A stretch of 41,238 nucleotides of DNA from Flavobacterium sp. (GTDB taxonomy: Bacteria; Bacteroidota; Bacteroidia; Flavobacteriales; Flavobacteriaceae): the NCBI GenBank assembly GCA_008501705.1, contig QQUG01000209.1:1-41238 (forward strand). Direction: 5' to 3'. Both the position numbers and the translations under genes were made by a program. Under the pieces are notes generated by a model. The model was not told the DNA's origin and did no database searches. It saw only the letters and a list, made by a program, of their open reading frames with translations. This document shows positions 16,009 to 24,321 of this stretch, one piece after another. Each line of letters begins with the position of its first letter. Within the stretch, counting starts at the first letter, position 1.

Positions 16009-17031
16009 TTAAGCGTGTATACCGCCTTTTTTCTCCTTCAGTAGGATGGGTTTTTTATCACGTACCACCGACAAGATCTCCGAAAGTATAGAAATTGCGA
16101 TCTCCTGGGGGGTTTCGGCACCAATATTAAGACCGGCTGGGCCGTGAATTCGGTCTATGAGTCGTTCAGCATCTTCGGGATAATATTCTATAAACTGGGC
16201 ATAGAGCTTCTCACGTCTATGTGCCGGGCCCAGCAAACCAATATATGCAGGATCTGTTTCTTTTAGTTCGATGAGGTAGCGAAGATCGTTAGCAAAATTA
16301 TGCGACATGATCACGATGGCCGTTTGGTTGTCGATCTTATCCAGTATCAGCGCATCCGGCGCCACCGAATGAAATTCGCTTGCTCCCGGGAAATTTTCTA
16401 TGGTCTTAGCCTCCAGCGGGCCCGCAATTACAGAAACTTCCCAGCCATTAAGCGCAGCGTATTTGCACAGCTGAACAGCGTCGTGTTCTGCACCGAAGAT
16501 CATCAACTTGAAACAAGGTGGCATCTCCCTTTCAAATATTTTGAGGTCGGTTTGCTCACTTGTAGAAATATCATTATCCCTATTTACTGGAAATTTGTTC
16601 TCGTCCATCCATATATAACTTCCAAGTCCCGAAAAGGCGCCTTCTTCTTTCCGATAATGCGATAGAATTTTAAAGTGATCCCGCTTTTCCAGGCATTGGT
16701 GGAAGGCTGAAATAAATTCCTTATCCGGATTGAAGATCTCTATCAATATATATAGCACTCCTTCACATCCCAGGCGGTAACGCCCGTCGTAAGTCATCAT
16801 AACAGCTTCGCCGTCCTTAAATACAGATTCGGCGTTTCGGGCGATATCTTTTTCCACACATCCCCCACTTACAGCACCCGTCATTTGGCCGTTCTCCGCT
16901 ATCAACATTCTGACTCCCGGTTTTCTGTATGACGACCCGTCCAGGTCTACAACTGTGGCCAGAACGGTTTTTAAACCATTTTCGGCGGCCCGCAGATGAG
17001 CATTAAGAATATCCTTTATTTCATGCGTCAT
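16009..17031 (-). CDS. XdhC/CoxI-family molybdenum cofactor insertion factor
   Basis: The 340-residue protein has the XdhC/CoxI N-terminal domain (ATVVDLDGSSYRKPGVRMLI, GAVSGGCVEKDIAR, and RLGCEGVLYILIE). The C-terminal Rossmann-type XdhC_C domain has KLMIFGAEHDAVQLCKYAAL, IVIMSHNFANDLRYL and GLLGPAHRREKL. XdhC binds sulfurated Mo cofactor and hands it to xanthine dehydrogenase-type enzymes. It sits 3 bp after the formate dehydrogenase alpha gene, so here it may protect or insert the formate dehydrogenase cofactor, or serve an enzyme outside the window. The enzyme served cannot be told from sequence. Confidence 0.9.
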   Translation of the reverse strand: MTHEIKDILNAHLRAAENGLKTVLATVVDLDGSSYRKPGVRMLIAENGQMTGAVSGGCVEKDIARNAESVFKDGEAVMMTYDGRYRLGCEGVLYILIEIFNPDKEFISAFHQCLEKRDHFKILSHYRKEEGAFSGLGSYIWMDENKFPVNRDNDISTSEQTDLKIFEREMPPCFKLMIFGAEHDAVQLCKYAALNGWEVSVIAGPLEAKTIENFPGASEFHSVAPDALILDKIDNQTAIVIMSHNFANDLRYLIELKETDPAYIGLLGPAHRREKLYAQFIEYYPEDAERLIDRIHGPAGLNIGAETPQEIAISILSEILSVVRDKKPILLKEKKGGIHA

Positions 17032-17034
17032 AGC

Positions 17035-19761
17035 TTAGACCAGTTGCTTTTTATATTTCCCTTTGCTCTTACGTATGCGTACGGCCACCACTTTGTATTC
17101 AGGACATTTGGCCTCCGAATCGTGTATATCGCCCGTAATTAAATTGATCATGATCTCCGGGAAATGGAAGGTAGTACTCAGGATGCCCGGCTTAACCTCA
17201 TCGGTGATCCTGGCTTTTACATCCACCTTGCCTCGTGGCGATTCCACGCACACATAATCGCCTTCATGGATAAGATGCGTTTTGGCATCTTCAGGGTTGA
17301 TCATAAGATAGTCGTCTGAAAGTATTTTCTCATTTGCGGTTCTACGTGTCATGGCCCCGCAATTGTAATGTTCCAGTTCCCTATTGGTAGTAAGGATATA
17401 GGGATATTCCTTTGCGTGGTCCTGCAACTCCATGGTTTCTCTAAAGGCGTTGAATTCGAAGTAACCTTTCCCTCTTTTAAATTCACTCTGATGCAGGATC
17501 TTGGTATCGGTGCCATCTTCGGCTACCGGCCATTGCAGTCCGTTCTTGCCCAAACGTTCCCATCTAATACCGGCAAAGAAGGGTACGATCTGGGAGATCT
17601 CTTCCAGCATACCATCCGGGGTATAGTCCGGTTGGGCATAACCCATTCTGTTCATGATATCCACGATGATCTGTCCGTCGGGTTTTGAGCCGGGTATGGG
17701 TTCTACCACCTGTCGTACGGCCTGTACTCTTCGCTCTCCATTGGTGAAGGTACCGCTCTTTTCGAGGAAGGAGGCTCCCGGTAGGATCACATCGGCGTAC
17801 TTGGCTGTTTCGGTCATGAACAGCTCCTGGACGATCACCAGATCTGTTGCTTCCAGTGCTTTTATCACTTTCTTGGTATTGGGGTCGGTTTGCACCACAT
17901 CTTCCCCAATGATCCAGATGGACTTTAATTTACCTTCCAGGGCGGCTTCGAACATTTCGGGGATCTTATAGCCTATTTCCTTCGGAACTGTTACCCCATA
18001 AAATTCATTATACCGTTTATTTACTTCGTCGTTGGTTACATCCAGGTAGCCGGCTCCCTGATGCGGCTGAACGCCCATATCTGCCGATCCCTGCACATTA
18101 TTCTGTCCTCGTAAGGGGTTCACTCCTACTCCGCGTCTTCCAATATTTCCGGTTAGCAAGGCCAGGTCGGCGATCTGCATCACGGTGAATGTTCCCTGTG
18201 AATGTTCGGTTACTCCCAGTCCGTGGAAAGACATGGCATTGGGTGCCGTTGCATACGCAATTGCCGCTGCCTTTACATCGTTTCGGTCTACTCCGGTAAC
18301 AGCTTCCAGAGCATCCAGGTCTATATTCAGAATTTCTTTTTCGAAGGCTTTATAACCTTCTGTTCGGCTATCGATAAACGCCTGATCCACATGTCCTTCA
18401 GTAATGATATAATACATCATCATATTGAGCAGGGCCACGTTGGTGCCCGGGCGAAGTGCCAGGTGATGGGTGGCGTATCTAGCCAGTTCGGTTCTGCGTG
18501 GGTCTATCACTATACACACATTATCGCTCTTCATGGCGAATTGCTTCAGTTTGGCACCGGTTACCGGATGCGCATCGGTAGGATTGGCACCGATCACCAT
18601 GATACAATTGGTGTCTTTTAAGTCGTCAATAGAATTGGTTGCAGCTCCGGTTCCATAGGTACGCTGCATCCCAAGAGCCGTTGGCGAATGACAAACACGT
18701 GCACAACCGTCGATATTATTGGTGTTGATCACCGCGCGGAAGAATTTCTGCATCAGGTAATTCTCCTCGTTGGTACATCGGGATGAAGATATTCCGGCAA
18801 GGGAATCCGGTCCGAATTCAGCCTTAAAATATTTAAATCTATCGGTAATATAATCGTAAACTTCTTCCCAGCTCACTTTTTCAAATTCACCATTACGCTT
18901 AATCATTGGCGAATCCAATCGCTCAGGATGATCGTAGAATTTAAAGGCATAGCGCCCTTTCAAACAGGTATGTCCCTGGTTAACTTCGGCATCGTATGGT
19001 GCGGTGATAGAAAGTATCTTACCATTAGTGGTAGAGACCTCCAGATTACAACCAACACCACAATAGGTACAGATAGTACGGGTTGTATCGGTGGCTTGAA
19101 TGGCCTTGCTTTGAAATACATCCGAAATAGCCGATGTAGGACAAGCCTGTGAGCAGGCTCCGCAACTCACACAATCCGATTCCATGAACGACTGGTCCAG
19201 TCCTTTTATAATATGGCTATCGAAACCACGCCCGGCCATGCTGAGTACAAATTCTCCCTGTACCTCATCGCAGGCACGCACGCAACGGTAACAGTTTATA
19301 CATTTGGAAAGATCGGAGGTCATATAGGGATGACTAAGATCCTTCGTCTTATCTAAATGAGTATCGCCTTCGGGATAACGTACTTCTCTAATGCCTACTT
19401 GCGCGGCTACCGTTTGCAGTTCGCAGTTACCATTTACCTCGCAGGTGAGGCAATCCAGGGGATGATCTGTAAGTACAAGTTCTATGATATTCTTTCGAAG
19501 TGCCTTTACCGCTTCGGTGCTGGTGTAGATATATTGTCCTTCGGCCACAGGAGTATGGCAGGACGCCAGGGTCTTTAGCGGGCCATCTTTACTAAGGGCG
19601 ATCTCTACGCTGCATACGCGACAGGACCCGAAGGGATCCAGGTTTGGCGCATCGCATAAGGTGGGTACCAGCTCTTTGGCCTTGAACCGTCGAATAAAGG
19701 ACAATACGGTTTCCCCTTCAACTATTTCGAATGCTTCGTTATCTATGTAGGCTGTTTTCAT
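17035..19761 (-). CDS. Formate dehydrogenase catalytic subunit (NuoG-like N-terminus + Mo-bisPGD domain)
   Basis: This 908-residue subunit oxidises formate to CO2 at a Mo-bis-pyranopterin site and sends electrons through iron-sulfur clusters. In order: a [2Fe-2S] domain (C36, C47, C50, C68), a His-Cys [4Fe-4S] motif (H100, C104, C107, C113), a two-cluster ferredoxin domain (C154/157/160/164 and C197/200/203/207), the proximal [4Fe-4S] (C231, C234, C238, C266) and the molybdopterin domains. The Mo ligand is C357 in ARVCHSP, where selenoenzymes have selenocysteine. The next residue is the catalytic-type His. The layout is that of FdsA-type soluble NAD-dependent enzymes. The gene follows the NuoEF-like subunit by 10 bp, which supplies the NADH side. 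Confidence 0.93.
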   Translation of the reverse strand: MKTAYIDNEAFEIVEGETVLSFIRRFKAKELVPTLCDAPNLDPFGSCRVCSVEIALSKDGPLKTLASCHTPVAEGQYIYTSTEAVKALRKNIIELVLTDHPLDCLTCEVNGNCELQTVAAQVGIREVRYPEGDTHLDKTKDLSHPYMTSDLSKCINCYRCVRACDEVQGEFVLSMAGRGFDSHIIKGLDQSFMESDCVSCGACSQACPTSAISDVFQSKAIQATDTTRTICTYCGVGCNLEVSTTNGKILSITAPYDAEVNQGHTCLKGRYAFKFYDHPERLDSPMIKRNGEFEKVSWEEVYDYITDRFKYFKAEFGPDSLAGISSSRCTNEENYLMQKFFRAVINTNNIDGCARVCHSPTALGMQRTYGTGAATNSIDDLKDTNCIMVIGANPTDAHPVTGAKLKQFAMKSDNVCIVIDPRRTELARYATHHLALRPGTNVALLNMMMYYIITEGHVDQAFIDSRTEGYKAFEKEILNIDLDALEAVTGVDRNDVKAAAIAYATAPNAMSFHGLGVTEHSQGTFTVMQIADLALLTGNIGRRGVGVNPLRGQNNVQGSADMGVQPHQGAGYLDVTNDEVNKRYNEFYGVTVPKEIGYKIPEMFEAALEGKLKSIWIIGEDVVQTDPNTKKVIKALEATDLVIVQELFMTETAKYADVILPGASFLEKSGTFTNGERRVQAVRQVVEPIPGSKPDGQIIVDIMNRMGYAQPDYTPDGMLEEISQIVPFFAGIRWERLGKNGLQWPVAEDGTDTKILHQSEFKRGKGYFEFNAFRETMELQDHAKEYPYILTTNRELEHYNCGAMTRRTANEKILSDDYLMINPEDAKTHLIHEGDYVCVESPRGKVDVKARITDEVKPGILSTTFHFPEIMINLITGDIHDSEAKCPEYKVVAVRIRKSKGKYKKQLV

Positions 19762-19771
19762 TCGTCTCTTA

Positions 19772-21424
19772 TTAATTGAAGTACTGTTTTAATTCATCGT
19801 CGAAATACTGAAGTGCATTCCGTACCGGTAGCGGGATTCCACCCCCGTGGGCACATAAAGATGTTTCTTCCAGGGTGGTTAAAAGATCATTAAAGAGGGC
19901 TCTGTCTATTTTGTATTCTGAAGTAAGGGCTTTTTCTGAAAGTTCCTGACCACGTTTTGTCCCTAAGCGGCAAGGGAAACATTTTCCGCAGCTTTCATAG
20001 GAAGCAAAATCGAAGAGGTGTTCTATAAATTTCATGATGGGATAGTCTTCCGGCACACTCACTACCGAAGCATGGCCCAATAAAAATCCCTCTTTTGAAA
20101 AGGATTCGAAATCTACGGTAAGATCCTTTATTTTTTCAACCGGAACCAGGCCGCCAAGCGGACCACCGATCTGCAAGGCTTTTACCGGCGATCTAAAACC
20201 GCCACCCAAGTCATTTACCACCGTCGAAAGCGGGGTTCCCATCTCCACTTCGTACATTCCGGGATTATTAAAGAAGCTGTCCAGGCAAACCAGTTTGGTT
20301 CCCGACGATCTTTCGGTGCCAATGTTCTTCCAGGCCTGTCCCCCTTCAGAAATAATAAAATGAAGCGCCGCCAGGGTCTCTACATTATTCACCACCGTGG
20401 GTTTATTGAACAGTCCCTTCTGTGCAGGGTAAGGAGGCCGAACCCGTACTTCGGGCCGCTGACCTTCAATAGAATTTATAAGCGCCGTTTCTTCCCCGCA
20501 GATATAGGAGCCCTGCGCCTGAATTATTTTAAAGTCGAAATTAAAGCCACTCCCCCCTATATTCTCACCAATTAACTGATGTGCTCTCAGGTCGTCTATA
20601 GCTTGCTGCACAATGGCAACCGATTCCGGATACTCGGCCCTGATATAGACAATTCCGTAAGCAGCATGTGTAACGTAACCGGAAATGAGCATCCCGAAAA
20701 GCACGGCATGTGGCTGCTGTTCCAGTAAATATCTGTCTGAATACGCCCCGGGGTCACCCTCGTCTGCATTACAGATAATGAATTTTATGTCGTTTTCCAC
20801 CTTCCGGCAAAATTCCAATTTCATCCCCATAGGAAATCCTGCACCCCCACGCCCCCGAACATTGGAGGTTTTAATTTCTTCCAGTACCGTTGCCGAATCT
20901 TTTTTCAAGGCATCGAGAAATGGCTGATAGTAATCTTTAATGTTAGTGAAGTCCCTGGTAAGGATGGCAGGCCCTGTTGCCGCCACTTTATACGAATCTT
21001 TATTTATATTTTCTGAACCTGCTACGATATTACTTAATTGGTTGATCGCCTCCCCGGAATAATTTCTGCCATTGTAGTGAAAGGCCGCATTCTCGTGACA
21101 TCGACCCAGGCAGGTCATATGTCCGATCTCATCAGCGTTGAATTTTTCGTTCAACTTTTCGATCACCTTTTCCTGGGTCCCGGCACACACGCAGGCGGTG
21201 CCGTTACACACATATACTTTTTTGCCTTTGTTCTCTGGCTTCAGGAAATCGTAGAAAGTAGCCGTCCCAAAGGTATTTGCCTTCCCAATTAAAAACTCCT
21301 CCGCCAGTTGTGCGAGGGCCTCTTCGGAAGGGCTGCCATCGGGCACAGCCAGTTTTCCCATCTTATCGAAAAGGTTTTCCTGTATGCCTTTACGGCCTAA
21401 TAATTCGCTTAAGTTATCGGACAT
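19772..21424 (-). CDS. NuoE-NuoF-like fusion, NAD-linked beta subunit of formate dehydrogenase
   Basis: The 550-residue protein combines two diaphorase parts. Residues 1-125 are NuoE-like and carry a [2Fe-2S] site with C73, C78, C105 and C109 (CNGTACVCAG and CLGRCHE). Residues about 140-550 are NuoF-like: the FMN/NADH loop VRGRGGAGFPMGMKLEF, NADEGDPGAYSDRYLLE, CGEETALINSIEGQRPEVR and the [4Fe-4S] ligands in SCGKCFPCRLGTKRG plus a later SLCAHGGG. It would pass formate electrons to NAD+. Fusing the small FdsG/NuoE part to the large FdsB/NuoF part makes a two-subunit enzyme with the alpha chain. There is no additional C-terminal ferredoxin domain of the kind seen in bifurcating hydrogenase subunits. 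Confidence 0.92.
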   Translation of the reverse strand: MSDNLSELLGRKGIQENLFDKMGKLAVPDGSPSEEALAQLAEEFLIGKANTFGTATFYDFLKPENKGKKVYVCNGTACVCAGTQEKVIEKLNEKFNADEIGHMTCLGRCHENAAFHYNGRNYSGEAINQLSNIVAGSENINKDSYKVAATGPAILTRDFTNIKDYYQPFLDALKKDSATVLEEIKTSNVRGRGGAGFPMGMKLEFCRKVENDIKFIICNADEGDPGAYSDRYLLEQQPHAVLFGMLISGYVTHAAYGIVYIRAEYPESVAIVQQAIDDLRAHQLIGENIGGSGFNFDFKIIQAQGSYICGEETALINSIEGQRPEVRVRPPYPAQKGLFNKPTVVNNVETLAALHFIISEGGQAWKNIGTERSSGTKLVCLDSFFNNPGMYEVEMGTPLSTVVNDLGGGFRSPVKALQIGGPLGGLVPVEKIKDLTVDFESFSKEGFLLGHASVVSVPEDYPIMKFIEHLFDFASYESCGKCFPCRLGTKRGQELSEKALTSEYKIDRALFNDLLTTLEETSLCAHGGGIPLPVRNALQYFDDELKQYFN

Positions 21425-21430
21425 ATTCTA

Positions 21431-22255
21431 TTAACCGGCTTTTGAATTTAGATTATCTGTTTTTATACGATGCGGATGCGAGTAACAGGTCGCCCTGTCG
21501 TCCCTGCAGAAAGCAAAGAGGGTAATCCCCAACTCCTTGGCATAATCCACAGCCAGGGAAGAAGGTGCCGAAACTGCCGCCAGAAATGGTATCCTGGCCT
21601 TGAAGCATTTTACCACGATCTCGTAGGAGATCCGTCCGCTAACGGTAAGTACACTAGCCTCTTTTAAGCGGTCGCTAAGGATAAGTTTTCCTACCACTTT
21701 ATCTACCGCATTGTGTCTTCCTATATCTTCCATGGCGCAGAGTAGCGCACCAGCGAGCGTAAATGCCGCTGCTGCATGAGTCCCTCCCGACTGCTTGAAA
21801 TCGTTCTGCTTGTTTTTCATACTACCGAACATTTTCTCCAGCATCCCAACATCCAGTTTCCCTTCATCGTCTATGGTCTTACCTATGAAGGCCAGATCGG
21901 AAAGTTCGGTTTTTCCACAAACGCCACAGGATGAAACCGAGAGTAAACTGCGACTGTTAGAGTAGCCTTCTCCCAATTTATCTTCAGGGATTGAAAGATC
22001 CACCACGGTAACAATTCCCTGGTCATTTTCCTTTTTCAAGACCATGTCCGGGACCAAATCAATATCGTTGATAATTCCTTCCGCATGTAGTAGTCCGCGA
22101 ACCAGGCTACGATCCTCTCCGGGCGTACGCATAGATACCGTGAAAGGCTTGCCGTTAATATCGATCTGCAATGCCTCTTCCACGGTAAGCGCATCAATAA
22201 TAGATGATTGCGCTTCCAGCTTATATTTCCTACCCTGGTACTTCCTGGTTGCCAT
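21431..22255 (-). CDS. fdhD: Formate dehydrogenase accessory sulfurtransferase FdhD
   Basis: FdhD moves sulfur from a cysteine desulfurase to the Mo cofactor of formate dehydrogenase and is required for its activity. The 274-residue protein has the sulfur-relay loop C110-x2-C113 (SSCGVCGK), RSLVRGLLHAEGII, and the cofactor-binding ALLCAMEDIGRHNAVDKVVGKL segment, followed by SGRISYEIVVKC and PFLAAVSAPSSLAVDYA. It is the first gene of the minus-strand operon, 6 bp before the NuoEF-like subunit, and its promoter must lie in the divergent region 22256-22574. Confidence 0.95.
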   Translation of the reverse strand: MATRKYQGRKYKLEAQSSIIDALTVEEALQIDINGKPFTVSMRTPGEDRSLVRGLLHAEGIINDIDLVPDMVLKKENDQGIVTVVDLSIPEDKLGEGYSNSRSLLSVSSCGVCGKTELSDLAFIGKTIDDEGKLDVGMLEKMFGSMKNKQNDFKQSGGTHAAAAFTLAGALLCAMEDIGRHNAVDKVVGKLILSDRLKEASVLTVSGRISYEIVVKCFKARIPFLAAVSAPSSLAVDYAKELGITLFAFCRDDRATCYSHPHRIKTDNLNSKAG

Positions 22256-22339
22256 ATACCTCTACTGCAATTAAGAGCAGTCTACACAAATTTAATGGAA
22301 ATTAGCTCAGCTCCTTGTTAAAATCACTTAAAACGCTGT

Positions 22340-22356
22340 ACTTAAGTTATTTAAGT
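22340..22356. promoter_or_regulatory. Inverted repeat ACTTAA-N5-TTAAGT upstream of fdhD
   Basis: A perfect 6-bp inverted repeat (ACTTAA at 22340-22345, TTAAGT at 22351-22356) is found 85-100 bases upstream of fdhD in the divergent region, with a further half-site CACTTAAA at 22325-22332. It could be an operator for the formate dehydrogenase operon; the binding protein is unknown. AT-rich palindromes of this size also arise by chance. Confidence 0.3.
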
Positions 22357-22505
22357 CCATGTTTTTGATCGTTTTTCGAGATTTTTGCTGAAAATTCTTC
22401 GGGAATTTAGCTGTTATTTCTGAAATTCGGCCGTGAGGCCAATACAACCAAAATGCTTTTCACGCTAAGAAACAAAACCTTAAATTTAGGGATTAGGAAT
22501 GCGGG

Positions 22506-22521
22506 TGTAACTTTTGTTACA
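22506..22521. promoter_or_regulatory. Crp/Fnr-type palindrome TGTAAC-N4-GTTACA upstream of the sulfite dehydrogenase
   Basis: TGTAACTTTTGTTACA is a perfect 6-bp inverted repeat with a TTTT centre. The arm length and 4-bp spacer are those of Crp/Fnr-superfamily sites. A -7-like element, TATAATTTG, follows at 22541-22549. If transcription starts near 22554, the palindrome is centred about 40 bases upstream, the position from which Crp/Fnr proteins activate in contact with polymerase. The rest of the 319-bp gap between fdhD and the sulfite dehydrogenase gene shows nothing else clear. Confidence 0.5.
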
Positions 22522-22574
22522 TACTTTAATATCAAAATAGTATAATTTGCAATCCGGTTTAATTATATAACCCG

Positions 22575-23795
22575 ATGAAAAGAAGATCATTTATAAAGAA
22601 GTCGGCACTTTCTGCACTCACCATCGTAGTAGGAACCGATATAGTTTTTGGAGAACTTATGCCAGCCGGTTATACCCCTCTGGCGCTACAGGATCCCGAT
22701 CCGTTTAAGATGTTCAACAAAGATAAGGAGATGGTGTTGCTTAATGACAGGCCCTGGAATATGGAAGCCCAGGCACATTTGCTGGACGAAAAAGTGACTT
22801 CAAACAAGTTTATGTTCATTCGGAATAACGGAAAAGTACCCGAAAAGATCGATGTGAACAACTGGACGGTGACTTTCGACGGGGAATCTGTAGGACAATC
22901 AAAAACATATACCCTGGAGGAATTGAAAAACAAGTTTCCACACTACAGTTATCAGCTCACTCTTGAGTGTGGCGGGAACGGTAGAAGTGAATTCGATCCT
23001 CCGGCCAAAGGGAACCAGTGGACGGTTGGTGCTGTTTCCTGTGCCACCTGGACAGGAGTTAGGTTAAGTGATGTACTGAAAGAGGTAGGCGTAAAAAACA
23101 ACGCAGTATACATTGGTTATCATGCGGCCGATACCCACTTGAGTGGCGACCCTAATAAAGAACCAATTTCTAGAGGGATGCCTATGGATAAAGCGATGCA
23201 GGAGGAAACGCTACTGGCTTTCCAAATGAACGGGAAGGACATCCCGCTGGTACATGGCTATCCCCTCAGACTTATAGCCGGAGGCTGGCCGGCCTCTGTT
23301 TCGGGAAAATGGATTAACCGGATAAGTGTACGAAACAAGGTTCATGATGGCACTAAGATGACCGGCGATGCGTACCGGGTTCCCTGCGAACCTGTTGCAC
23401 CCGGTGAAAAAGTAAAAGAAGAAGACATGTGCATCATCGAGTCCATGCCGGTAAAATCGTTGATCACCTATCCCAAAACGGGAGCGATGATCGACCTGGG
23501 TAAGAAGCTAAACATACGCGGACATGCCTGGGCAGGGGAACTGGAAGTGGGGAAGATGGAATACTCTATAGATTACGGTGCCACCTGGCAATTGGCCAAT
23601 GTAGAAAAACCTGCCAACCGACTAGCATGGCAGCATTTTTCGGCGGCGGTGAGCTTCCCGAAAAAAGGGTATTACGAGGTCTGGGCGCGAGCTACGGATA
23701 CGCAAGGCAGGAGTCAGCCCATGCTTTTACCCGGCTGGAACCCCAAAGGATACCTGAATAATGCTTGTCACCGAATAGCCGTAAAGGTAAAATAG
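22575..23795 (+). CDS. SorA-type sulfite dehydrogenase, Tat-exported molybdoenzyme
   Basis: This 406-residue enzyme belongs to the sulfite oxidase family, which oxidises sulfite to sulfate at a single-pterin Mo site. The N-terminus is a twin-arginine signal (KRRSFIKKSALSAL). The Mo domain has the cysteine ligand C132 in LTLECGGNGR, the conserved VGAVSCATWTGVRLSDVL, and PLRLIAGGWPASVSGKWINRI. The C-terminal Mo-co dimerisation domain (about 290-406) contains RGHAWAGELEVGKMEYSIDYGATW. The direct neighbour is an anchored cytochrome c, as in SorAB, so electrons probably leave to the respiratory chain from the periplasm. The substrate is inferred from family; some members reduce or oxidise other compounds. 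Confidence 0.85.
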   Translation: MKRRSFIKKSALSALTIVVGTDIVFGELMPAGYTPLALQDPDPFKMFNKDKEMVLLNDRPWNMEAQAHLLDEKVTSNKFMFIRNNGKVPEKIDVNNWTVTFDGESVGQSKTYTLEELKNKFPHYSYQLTLECGGNGRSEFDPPAKGNQWTVGAVSCATWTGVRLSDVLKEVGVKNNAVYIGYHAADTHLSGDPNKEPISRGMPMDKAMQEETLLAFQMNGKDIPLVHGYPLRLIAGGWPASVSGKWINRISVRNKVHDGTKMTGDAYRVPCEPVAPGEKVKEEDMCIIESMPVKSLITYPKTGAMIDLGKKLNIRGHAWAGELEVGKMEYSIDYGATWQLANVEKPANRLAWQHFSAAVSFPKKGYYEVWARATDTQGRSQPMLLPGWNPKGYLNNACHRIAVKVK

Positions 23796-24278
23796 ATGAA
23801 GGAGCAGGATCAGTTCAGGAAGATGGTAAAGGCCGTACATCGCAGTTTATTGGCTGTGTTTGTGGTATTGGTCCTTATCTCGGGTGCACTGGTGTTCCTG
23901 ATGGTAGATCCGGATCTGTCCTCGTTAAGATCGGAAGATCTTACCGCCTACCAAACGGTAGAAGCAGAAGAAGTAGTAGATGAAGACCTCATTGTAGATG
24001 GAATTCATGTGAGGACGGGACTGGTGGAAGCAGACGGATTAATGGAGGTGGTGAACAATTGCACCAATTGTCATTCGGCCAAGATCATCATTCAGAATCG
24101 AATGAACGCAGAACGGTGGGCAGCTACCATCGACTGGATGCAGGAAACTCAAAATTTATGGGACCTGGGTAAGAACGAACAGATAATCATCGATTACCTG
24201 GTGAAAAACTACCCGGCCAAAAAAATAGGACGAAGACAGATATTAACCGGAGTAGAGTGGTATGAGCTCAACCCATGA
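23796..24278 (+). CDS. Membrane-anchored monohaem cytochrome c, SorB-like partner
   Basis: The 160-residue protein has one N-terminal membrane helix (about residues 18-36) without a lipobox and a periplasmic domain with a single haem motif, C89-T-N-C-H93. M115 in DWMQET is a likely axial ligand. The gene begins immediately after the stop of the sulfite dehydrogenase gene, which is the SorA-SorB arrangement where the cytochrome accepts electrons from the Mo enzyme. The acidic linker at about 56-65 (EAEEVVDED) separates anchor from haem domain. Confidence 0.85.
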   Translation: MKEQDQFRKMVKAVHRSLLAVFVVLVLISGALVFLMVDPDLSSLRSEDLTAYQTVEAEEVVDEDLIVDGIHVRTGLVEADGLMEVVNNCTNCHSAKIIIQNRMNAERWAATIDWMQETQNLWDLGKNEQIIIDYLVKNYPAKKIGRRQILTGVEWYELNP

Positions 24279-24321
24279 TCAAGCCTTCTTTATTGGCTTC
24301 AGAAAAAATAAATAAAAAACT

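Noticed and set aside
17035-19761. Selenocysteine formate dehydrogenase
   Set aside because: The position of the Mo ligand is a cysteine codon (C357 in ARVCHSP) and there is no in-frame TGA.
19772-21424. Electron-bifurcating hydrogenase subunit HydB
   Set aside because: The neighbours are a formate dehydrogenase and FdhD, with no hydrogenase large subunit and no extra C-terminal ferredoxin domain.
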